A DNA stretch of 64,000 nucleotides from Macrostomum hystrix (lineage: Eukaryota; Platyhelminthes; Macrostomidae): the NCBI GenBank assembly GCA_950097015.1, contig CATNEN010000003.1, forward strand, positions 4,387,501 to 4,451,500, written 5' to 3'. Under the pieces are notes generated by a model, which saw only the letters and a list, made by a program, of their open reading frames with translations, did not search any database and was not told the origin of the DNA. A program made the translations under genes and the position numbers. Positions 37,091 through 47,300 of the stretch are shown piece after piece. Numbering within the stretch: the stretch's first letter is position 1; each line of letters starts with the position of its first letter.

Positions 37091-37168
37091 TGTCTGTGAA
37101 CATTTAAACGAGTGTTAATTGAAGTAATTAAATTCTAGGAAAATGTTTCAACTTGATCTATTTTTTAG

Positions 37169-38461
37169 TCTGCCCAAATCGACCAGCCGGATCTGACGGC
37201 TGATAAACAGCAGCAGCAGCAGTGTCAGCCCGATAGCTATAGCACATGTCGCCAGTTGCTAGTTGAGCGTGCTCACCGGTTTGAGTCTATCTCCATTGCC
37301 GACGATGTTGGCTACGCCGATGCCGAATCTGACGGTCTCAATGGCGATGATATCGCTAGCGTTGCCGCCAGCCAGGGCCCTGTGATAGCCATGGCTGTGA
37401 ACACTCTCAATGGCCCATTGTGGCAAGGTCGGGTGTTGTTCTTGCGGCTATCGGCGCCGTCCTTCAACAGTTCGGCAACTCCAGCCTGCGCCTCGCTTAT
37501 TCTGGACGGTCCTCTTGGCTCTGACAAGGTTCAGCAAGTCAGCATCAGCGACTGCTGCTTCCTGCCGATGAGGCGCGGCGGCCGCCGCCTGCTAGCTCTG
37601 GCCGGCGACGATGGCAGCGTCGGCGTTGTCAGCAATCCCCTGGCTGGAGAACGAACCTACAGTGTCAGGACTGAACACAATGTCGGCGTGGCATGCTTGG
37701 CACCGATTTTCGACACCGTTGTCGATAATTATCGATTTGTATCGATTAGCGATCGGCAGGCCAAACTGTGGCAGGTTGAACCGGACGGCGAGCTGGTCTC
37801 CTTGAACACCTGGACGGCTGCGACCTACGGCGAATCGACCTTATTATCGGCGTCGGCTGCCAACACTCGGCAGCGACTGGCCACCTGCGGCGGTGACGGT
37901 CGCGTCCGGGTGTGGGATCTGCGCCATCAGCAATCGGCGACTGCGGCGGCTTCGGCCGCTCTGCCTGGCAACGCCGGTTGCTATGCGCGCTGTCTAGACT
38001 GGTTGGACGATGATCGCCTGGTTACTGGCGGCATTGATGGCCGTCTGAGGCTGCACGATCTGCGTCAGCTGACATCGGCAGCTGTTGAAGCAGATTCGAT
38101 GACGCCCTCGGGGACTCGAGTTCGTTGCTGCGGCGGCAGCGTCGTCGGTTCGTCGTTGGTTGCAATGGCAACTAGCAAAGGCGACGTTCGCGTTTTCGAT
38201 TTGGCCAACTCCGGCTTGGACAGTCGCGTCGAGGATTCGTCGATCCCGTCGACGTCTCGGCGTGTTGAACTGCCTCCGACGTCGGCAATGGTCGATGTAG
38301 GGGATCTGGTGGTCGGCGGCTTAGCCTGGATCAACGGCCAGTCACTGGCTTTGAGTCGCGGTCGAAATCTGATGCTGGGAGTAGAAAAAGACGAAAGCAA
38401 GTCTGCCTGGTCGTGTACGACCTTATCGGTGCCGCAGCTAATGTACGCTCTATCTGCTTAG
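37169..38461 (+). CDS. WD-repeat protein, WDR77/MEP50-like (start exon not found)
   Basis: One large exon encodes 430 residues to a TAG at 38459-38461. A TTTTTTAG acceptor at 37161-37168 opens it in phase 0; there is no in-frame ATG until MAVNTLNGPLW at about 37391, so a short first exon must lie upstream, in or near the 42-bp array. WD-type repeats are visible: RLLALAGDDGSVGVV, YRFVSISDRQAKLWQVE, RLATCGGDGRVRVWDLRHQ, RLVTGGIDGRLRLHDLRQ, SLVAMATSKGDVRVFDLA. The N-terminal NGPLWQGRVLFLRLSAP stretch resembles the first blade of MEP50, the PRMT5 partner of the methylosome, and the blade number fits a seven-bladed propeller. Another WD protein is possible. A poly-Gln tract is near the start. Confidence 0.6.
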   Translation, partial: SAQIDQPDLTADKQQQQQCQPDSYSTCRQLLVERAHRFESISIADDVGYADAESDGLNGDDIASVAASQGPVIAMAVNTLNGPLWQGRVLFLRLSAPSFNSSATPACASLILDGPLGSDKVQQVSISDCCFLPMRRGGRRLLALAGDDGSVGVVSNPLAGERTYSVRTEHNVGVACLAPIFDTVVDNYRFVSISDRQAKLWQVEPDGELVSLNTWTAATYGESTLLSASAANTRQRLATCGGDGRVRVWDLRHQQSATAAASAALPGNAGCYARCLDWLDDDRLVTGGIDGRLRLHDLRQLTSAAVEADSMTPSGTRVRCCGGSVVGSSLVAMATSKGDVRVFDLANSGLDSRVEDSSIPSTSRRVELPPTSAMVDVGDLVVGGLAWINGQSLALSRGRNLMLGVEKDESKSAWSCTTLSVPQLMYALSA

Positions 38462-39095
38462 TCTAGATCTATAATTTATCTAGTTTGTTTACGTTAGCAA
38501 CCAGGATTTTTTGTCTAATTAGCTAGCCTATTGACTTATATAAGCTTATGATAATTGTTAATTTAAAATCATTGCTTGCCCTAGCAACCAACGTTTATCC
38601 TAGCAACTAATGAGTTCTAATCTTTTGAGAATTACCCTAGCAACCAACGTTTATCCTAACAACTAATGGATTAAAATCTATTGAGAATTACCCTAGCAAC
38701 CAACGACTATCCTAGCAACTAATGAGTTCCTTTAAGTCATTGCATTTCTCTTCATTGCTTACTTAATAGTAGTATAAGTATATGCTGCCTTAATATAGTT
38801 TACCTAGGAGCTGAATAATTTAAATCAATTGAATAACTTTTACTTTGTTATTTTGCTAAATCGCGTTACTAACTATACAGCTTGTCAATATTATTATGAA
38901 AAAAACTGAAGTTATAATGCAGCATTTCATCTTGAATTACATGCTAATTGATATCGATTTAATTAGTTCTCAACTATTTGAGGTCATTACAAGTAAGGAC
39001 TAAAAACATATTATTTTGTCTGTCTTGTCACTATTATTTATCGGCTGATTCTCAATCTTTGTTATTTTCTAATAAACAATAGATTATTATTAGGC
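38462..39095. other. Intergenic; 56-58 bp repeat of three units
   Basis: 38575-38730 has three copies of CCCTAGCAACCAACGTTTAT with CCTAGCAACTAATGAGTTC. The rest is AT-rich and unique, with no gene seen. Confidence 0.6.
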
Positions 39096-39237
39096 TTGGC
39101 GTGTGTGCTTAGACAGTGTCTGTGTGTGCGTGTGTGCTCAGGAGTCAGCGGAATTGGCGGAATTGTGAGCATATTGGCATTTGGTAATCCTCGCTGGCGG
39201 TGAGCCTACGGTCACAAAATGATGTGCCAGTGCCTGC
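39096..39237 (+). mobile_element. SINE copy C (fragment)
   Basis: In plus orientation it matches the reverse complement of copy A: TGTGCTCAGGAGTCAG, then CACAAAATGATGTGCCAGTG and CCTGCAGCC. It is diverged and truncated. Confidence 0.5.
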
Positions 39238-39264
39238 AGCCAGCCTACAGATACTAAAATATAC

Positions 39265-40835
39265 TCAATGTTCAGCTCGGCAGATTCCTTAATATATTCA
39301 ATGTTCAACTCGGCAGATTCCTTAATGTACTTAATGTTCAACTCGGCAGATTCCTTAATGTACTTATTGTTCAGCTCGGCAGATTCCTTAATGTACTCAA
39401 TGTTCAGCTCGGCAGATTCCTTAATATATTCGTTGTTCAACTCGGCAGATTCCTTAATGTACTTAATGTTCAACTCGGCAGATTCCTTAATGTACTTATT
39501 GTTCAGCTCGGCAGATTCCTTAATGTACTCAATGTTCAGCTCGGCAGATTCCTTAATATATTCAATGTTCAACTCGGCAGATTCCTTAATGTACTTAATG
39601 TTCAGCTCGGCAGATTCCTTAATGTACTTATTGTTCAGCTCGGCAGATTCCTTAATGTACTCAATGTTCAGCTCGGCAGATTCCTTAATATATTCAATGT
39701 TCAACTCGGCAGATTCCTTAATGTACTTAATGTTCAACTCGGCAGATTCCTTTATGTACTCAATGTTCAACTCGGCAGATTCTTTTATGTACTCAATGTT
39801 CAACTCGGCAGATTCCTTAATATAGTTAATGTTCAACTCGGCAGATTCCTTAATGTACTTAATGTTCAGCTCGGCAGATTCCTTAATGTACTTAATGTTC
39901 AACTCGGCAGATTCCTTAATATACTTAATGTTCAACTCGGCAGATTCCTTAATATACTTAATGTTCAACTCGGCAGATTCCTTAATGTACTTAATGTTCA
40001 ACTCGGCAGATTCCTTAATGTACTTAATGTTCAACTCGGCAGATACCTTAATGTACTTAATGTTCAACTCGGCAGATTCCTTAATATACTTAATGTTCAA
40101 CTCGGCAGATTCCTTAATATACTTAATGTTCAACTCGGCAGATTCCTTAATGTACTTAATGTTCAACTCGGCAGATTCCTTAATGTACTTAATGTTCAAC
40201 TCGGCAGATACCTTTATGTACTCAATGTTCAACTCGGCAGATTCCTAGCAAACTCAATGTTCAACTCGGCAGATTCCTAATAAACTCAATTTTCAACTCG
40301 GCAGTTACCTTAATATACTCAAAGTTCAACTCGGCAGATTCCTTACAAACTCAATGTTCAACTCGACAGATTCCTTAATATATTCAATGTTCAACTCGGC
40401 AGATTCCTTAATGTACTTAATGTTCAACTCGGCAGATTCCTTAATGTACTTAATGTTCAACTCGGCAGATTCCTAGCAAACTCAATGTTCAACTCGGCAG
40501 ATTCCTAATAAACTCAATTTTCAACTCGGCAGTTACCTTAATATACTCAAAGTTCAACTCGGCAGATTCCTTACAAACTCAATGTTCAGCTCGGCAGATT
40601 CCAAGCAAACTCAATTTTTTACTTGGCCGATTCCTGTTTCTCTTTGATTTTGAACTCGGCCGGTTCTTAATCTACTCAAATTTCAACTCGGCAGATTCCT
40701 TATCTACTCAAATTTCAACTCGGCAGATTCCTTATCTACTCAAATTTCAACTCGGCAGATTCCTTATCTACTCAAATTTCAACTCGGCAGATTCCTTATC
40801 TACTCAAATTTCAACTAGGCAGATTCCTTACAAAT
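39265..40835. repeat. 33-bp minisatellite upstream of glutamine synthetase
   Basis: About 47 copies of AATGTTCAACTCGGCAGATT then CCTTAATGTACTT. The right end (40230-40835) is degraded, with shortened 24-28 bp units. The minus strand is open for 364 codons (AELNIKYIKES repeated) and the plus strand for 185 (NSADSLMYLMF). There is no gene context, so I treat the frames as by-products of an 11-codon period. Confidence 0.93.
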
Positions 40836-41051
40836 AGTGTTAACAATGCAGCATATTTAAGCTTCTCTCAATCCATCTAAGCTGACTATAACTAAAGTTG
40901 AATTGTTTGAGTAATTTGCTAAGAAGCAATGAGCTAGTTTGCACTCTTTTCTGTTTTCTCTCCTCTCGTCCCTCTGGTCTCTGGTGGGTGGCAGATTTTC
41001 CAGTTTGGACCAGAATTCTCGCTCTCTAATGGCCTAGTCAGAGCCAGAGGA

Positions 41052-41345
41052 CTTGCTGTTCTACGAGTATTGATTGTGCGCCACCGCGATTCAACAGCTT
41101 GCTCAAGGCACCCCACACATTCTTTTCTTCTTTCTGTCTCTCTCTCTGTACCCCCGCGCTCTCTAATAAAAACGGCCTCATTTAGCTGCGCCTCAATTGC
41201 TTGCTATCAGCATAGTGTTATAATCATCAGCTAACGATTATCTAGAATTTATTGACTGAAAAATAAACTGTAAAAATGCTGGGCATCAATGTGACTAACA
41301 AGACAGCGCTGATGGTGAGTTTGGAGATTATTGAATTCCATTTTA
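41052..41345 (+). promoter_or_regulatory. Glutamine synthetase promoter and first exon, copy 1
   Basis: Contains a CT-rich initiator-like stretch, TAATAAAAACGG and 5' UTR leading to ATG at 41276. First coding exon 41276-41314 ([13 protein letters not shown]), donor GTGAGT. The block recurs almost unchanged at 42228-42525, so the gene has two candidate first exons about 1172 bp apart. Confidence 0.75.
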
Positions 41346-44300
41346 AGTCACGATTCGGGTAGATAGAGAAGTAGAATCTACTAATTAATTGGGTAGATAG
41401 AGAAGTAGAATCTACTAATTAATTGGGTAGATTGAGAAGTATAATCTACTAATTAATTGGGTAGATAGAGAAGTAGAATCTACTAATTAATTGAGTAGAT
41501 AGAGAAGTAGAATCTACTAATTAATTGGGTAGATACAGAAGTAGAATCTACTATTTAATTGGGTAGATAGAGAAGTAGAATCTACTAATTAATTGGGTAG
41601 ATAGAGAAGTAGAATCTACTAATTAATTGGGAACATACAGAAGTAGAATCTACTATTTAATTGGGTAGATAGAGAAGTAGAATCTACTAATTAATTGGGA
41701 ACATACAGAAGTAGAATCTACTAATTAATTGGGTAGATAGAGAAGTAGAATCTACTAATTAATTGGGAACATACAGAAGTAGAATCTACTATTTAATTGG
41801 GTAGATAGAGAAGTAGAATCTACTAATTAATTGGGTAGATAGAGAAGTAGAATCTACTAATTAATTGGGAACATACAGAAGTAGAATCTACTAATTAATT
41901 GGGTAGATAGAGAAGTAGAATCTACTAATTAATTGGGAACATACAGAAGTAGAATCTACTATTTAATTGGGAACATACAGAAGTAGAATCTACTAATTAA
42001 TTGGGTAGATAGAGAAGTAGAATCTACTAATTAATTGGGTAGATAGAGAAGTAGAATCTACTATTTAATTGGGTAGATAGAGAAGTAGAATCTACTAATT
42101 AATTGGGTAGATAGAGAAGTAGAATCTACTAATTAATTGGGTAGATAGAGAAGTAGAATCTACTAATTAATTGGGTAGATAAAGAAGTAGAATCTACTAA
42201 TTAATTGGGTAGATAGAGAAGTAGAATCTTGCTGTTCTATTGATTGTGCGCCACCGCGATTCAACAGCTTGCTCAAGGCACCCCACACATTCTTTTCTTC
42301 TTTCTGTCTCTCTCTCTGTACCCCCGCGCTCTCTAATAAAAACGGCCTCATTTAGCTGCCCCTCAATTGCTTGCTATCAGCATAGTGTTTTATAATCATC
42401 AGCTAACGATTATCTAGAATTTATTGACTGAAAAATAAACTATAAAAATGCTGGGCATCAATGTGACTAACAAGACAGCGCTGATGGTGAGTTTGGAGAT
42501 TATTGAATTCCATTTTAAGTCACGATTCGGGTAGATAGAGAAGTATAATCTACTAATTAATTGGGTAGATAGAGAAGTAGAATCTACTAATTAATTGGGA
42601 ACATACAGAAGTAGAATCTACTATTTAATTGGGTAGATAGAGAAGTAGAATCTACTAATTAATTGGGTAGATAGAGAAGTAGAATCTACTAATTAATTGG
42701 GAACATACAGAAGTAGAATCTACTATTTAATTGGGTAGATACAGAAGTAGAATCTACTAATTAATTGGGTAGATAGAGAAGTAGAATCTACTAATTAATT
42801 GGGAACATACAGAAGTAGAATCTACTATTTAATTGAGTAGATACAGAAGTAGAATCTACTATTTAATTGAGTAGATACAGAAGTAGAATCTACTATTCAA
42901 TTGGGTAGATACAGAAGTAGAATCTACTATTTAATTGGGTAGATAGAGAAGTAGAATCTACTATTTAATTGGGTAGATACAGAAGTAGAATCTACTATTT
43001 AATTGGGTAGATTCCATGACTCGAGTGGACACTATCCCGGCAGTTCTGTCACACAATCAATCAATCAATTCCACATGTCATGCAGCGATACCTGTCACTG
43101 CCGCAGCCGGCTGACAAAGTGCAGTGCATGTACATCTGGATCGATGGCACCGGTGAGAATCTTCGAGCCAAGACTCGCACGGTGGACTCCGTACCGAAAT
43201 CGGCTAGCGGTGAGTGTTGAATCTTGACCGTCCAGACCCCAGCTGGTCATGACCAGTTCAAACCAGTTCATACTATAGTCTCATTCATTTGAACCATTGT
43301 TTCTCTAGCTCTAAGTGACTGCTCTACTGAGAAGAACACTTAACCCCGCGACAGCCTTCGTCTCATCTCTGCTCAGCGACCCACCCCGCTATAAGCAGCG
43401 CATTGTTAGCTGAGTCAGATAATTAATTAATGCAATATTCTTAATTCTTTCTGAACAAAAAGCAACTTACTCATTCAAGCAAAGGGCCATTTTTTATAGT
43501 CTCAATACACTCTACAGTCTACTATCTCAAAGATTGTCTGTGGCGTATCTGTACTCTGGGCACTTATAGAGTACATCTATAGATTTTACACATGGTTTAT
43601 AAGAGTGCACATTAGACCAAATATTACAAATACTATTTGCCTACTTTTAATATCAGTAGTTAGATCTCAGTTCTTAGATCTCAGTGGTTAGATATTAGTA
43701 GTTAGATCTTAGTAGTTAGATCTCAGTGGATAGATCTCAGTGGTTAGATCTCGGTGGATAGATCTCAGTGGTTAGATCTCAGTGGTTAGATCTTAGTGGT
43801 TAGATCTTAGTAGTTAGATCTCGGTAGTTAGGTCTTAATAGTTAGATCTCAGTGGTTAGATCTCAGTGGTTAGATCTTTGTGGTTAGATCTCAGACAGTG
43901 GTCAGATCTTAGTGGTTAGATCTCAGTGGTTAGATCTCAGTGGTTAGATCTTAGTAGTTAGATCTCAGTAGTTAGATCTCAGTAGTTAGATCTCAGTAGT
44001 TAGATCTCAGTGGTTAGATCTTAGTGGTTAGATCTCAGTGGTTAGATCTTAGTAGTTAGATCTTAGTAGTTAGATCTCGGTAGTTAGATCTTAGTAGTTA
44101 GATCTCAGTGGTTAGATCTCAGTGGTTAGATCTCAGTAGTTAGATCTCAGTAGTTAGATCTCAGTAGTTAGATCTCAGTAGTTAGATCTCAGTAGTTAGA
44201 TCTCAGTGGTTAGATCTGAGTAGTTAGATCTGAGTAGTTAGATCTCAGTAGTTAGATCTAGGTGGATAGATCTCAGTGGTTAGATCTCAGCAGTATCCTG

Positions 44301-47300
44301 ATTCAGCCCTGCATTACCCAGAAGGTCTAGTTGTTATAGATTGTAGCCTAGTGGTTTAGAATGTGGGACTCTCGACTTGAAGGTCCGGGGTTCGATTCGG
44401 GCTTCACCGGAAAAATTTGTGTTTTTCTTAAAGACACTAAAAATGAACAGTATAAACAATAAGAAACAATTATAGCCGACATGGTTTTATGATGAAATTA
44501 AGTGAGAAGAAAATTTAAACATTTTTGGTTGTTCTTGCCACCAGACACACCGACGAGTAATCGTTGAATATCTCGACGATGTCGATGTTTTGTGATTCTG
44601 GAAGTTGTCATAGCGATTGCCATGGACTATCCGGTCCAGTCCATGGACTATCCGGTCCAGTCCATGGACTATCATTCGTACAGTTAGTAACGAATTCTTT
44701 AATTTTTTTTCCAGACCTGCCGATTTGGAATTTCGATGGCAGCAGCACCTGGCAGGCGGAGGGCCACAACTCGGACGTGATGATCCACCCGGTGGCTCTG
44801 TTCAAAGACCCGTTCCGCGGCGGCAACAATAAGCTGGTGCTGTGCGAGACCTACTGTCACGATGGCACTGTGCACAAATCCAACAAGAGGCACAGCTGCA
44901 ACCTGGTGATGGAGCAGGCCAAGGATCAGCATCCGTGGTTCGGCATAGAGCAGGAGTACACCCTGCAGGATACGGATCTGCATCCGTTTGGCTGGCCGAA
45001 GAACGGCTTTCCTGGGCCCCAGGGACCATACTACACTGGCGTCGGAGCCAATAAGGTGAGTTCCAGATTGTTGCAGACTTGAAACCTGGCTCTTAATAAA
45101 AATAAATAATTACATGAGGGCTGCGCGCAACAGCCAGCGAGGAGACAATTCCTGAGCACACACTCACACAGGTGTGTGCCTTGACTTTCTCATCGGCAGG
45201 CAGTGTACACTCTCACTGTTCCTTTGTTCCTTGGAGGCTGGCCCTCAAGGGCGCAAATTGCACCACAACCCACCCAAAGCCTTCTCTCCGCGGCTGCGCG
45301 CCCCAAATGAATGTGGCCTCGCCGCGGAATCGAGCTCGGAACCTTGGTGCGAGAGGCAAAGGCGTTAGACCGCTCTGCCACTCAACCCTATGAGACTGCG
45401 TTTCTTAGAAAATGTTTTGGATAAACTCCGTAAAATCCGTAAAATACTGTACGGAGATAGGAAATTTAGAATTAGTGACCAGCCAGACACAAAGAGACAC
45501 AACGGGACAATTGGCGAGCAAGGCGAGCAACGCGCGGGAGGCGCACAGCGAAAAAGCGACCTCCAAGCTTTGTATTTTTTTTTAACGGGTTACAAAGAAT
45601 TGAAAAGGTAATATTTGTATTCGAGTTAAAAGCAGAAATTGAATTAAAAAAAACTCAAGCGGAGAGCTGCGCGCAAATTGAATCCGAAAACGTGGTGAGA
45701 GGCTCACCTAAAAAGGCTAGCAGGCGGCGGGGGTGGGGGACGCAACTCCCATGACGTCTCGCCATCTTCACTCAGTCTGCACTCGTCATCAAACCTCATG
45801 ACTCGAGCCTTGTCGAACCCGAGGTCAAATAGCTCACCAATGCGCGCATTGTAGCGCAGGTAGTCTCGCAACTGTGACACATCAGGCTGGCCGCCCAGCC
45901 CGCTCTTCACCAACCTGCCATCATCCAGCAACTTCAGCATGATTCGAGCATTCGCCGAGATCCAGTCTCCAAACGTCAGCGAGTCAACAACAGCTTCCCT
46001 CACTCTGAAGGTGACTCTTCCGGATTTGTCAATGGACTGAGTAACTCCTGCTTCCTGCTGCTTCCGCTTGTTAATAAACTCAGGGATTCGGTACACCTTG
46101 CCTACAAACCGACTGGGCTCTTGCTGGGCAGCATCTTCATCGTCAGACCACAGGTTAATGAGCAACTCACCGGGATTCTTTGACGTCGCAGGCCTTCGCT
46201 GAAGTTGGCTGACTTCTGCCTGAAGTAGAGCGGCCTCCTTGCGTAGCTTTAGCAGTCGGAGCTGCTTCTCAGCCTCCACCAGCTCGTCGTCCAGGCCGCC
46301 AGCCGCGTCAGACTCTTGACCATGTTGTACCGACTCGTTCGCGATAGAAGGCAGTTGCCTCTCCGCCATAGCGCCGTCTCTTCTCATACGCGTCGTCACT
46401 GCGGCAGCTTCATCTTGCTCCTCGTCCTCGTCGTCCGCATTCTCAAAGTCGGAGGCGATACCCTCGAGGTGCGCCCTCAGCCGCAGTAAAAGTTCACATT
46501 TTTTGCCTTGTGTTGAAAGCCTAGGCTCTGAAGCTTCTGACGTAGCGCCCTTACAGTGGTAGGCGCTTCGGATGCAAGTGGCTCGTTAGAGTTTGGCATG
46601 ATTGTGCAAAAAATCAAAACTCAAGCGGAGAGCTGCGCGCAAATTGAATCCGAAAACGTGGTGAGAGGCTCACCTAAAAAGGCTAGCAGGCGGCGGGGGT
46701 GGGGGACGGCCCCACCCCACACAGATGCACAGAGACAGCAAGGGGGCGGGCTGATCACTAAAGCCGGTTTGCACAGGCGCACGCACCCATGCAAACCAAA
46801 GCAGCTGCAGTGTTTAATTGGATGCGAATCAAAGGTTTAGTTTTTGATATTTTGTTTCCTGAGTAATACTCGTAGCCTCACCGATTTCTATGAAGCTTTA
46901 TTTGCGAACTACCAAAATCACAAATGCACCGACATCTGCGAGATATTCAACGCAAGGATTACTACGTGGAGTAGAAGGGCGGAAACTACGTTTCTTAGAC
47001 AAAAATTTAAAGGCTGATTTTCGAATAAAAAGATACACTGCGGAGATAGGAAAATGTCACATTTTCAGACTTAAATGATTGGAAGCAGAGCCCACACCAT
47101 TTTGCTCTACCCGAAGTTATAAAGTTTTGTACATAACAATTTGATCTTCATCCGATTTTCTTTACTTATAAAGATCCAATTCGCTGACAATGTTTTTGCA
47201 GTTATTTTTTTAACTATTAATTCTTAATGTGCCTAAATTAGACTTTTCATGTGTATTTTTTGCTAGCATAATGAATTTTCATTATTTAGCTAAATTAAGG

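Noticed and set aside
43003-43227. 74-codon ORF starting [13 protein letters not shown]
   Set aside because: It is in the wrong frame over glutamine synthetase exon 2, whose real frame reads [11 protein letters not shown]...YIWIDGTGE.
44340-44412. Functional tRNA gene
   Set aside because: A- and B-box-like words are present, but acceptor and T stems do not pair and the sequence continues into a body shared with other dispersed copies, so it is a SINE head.
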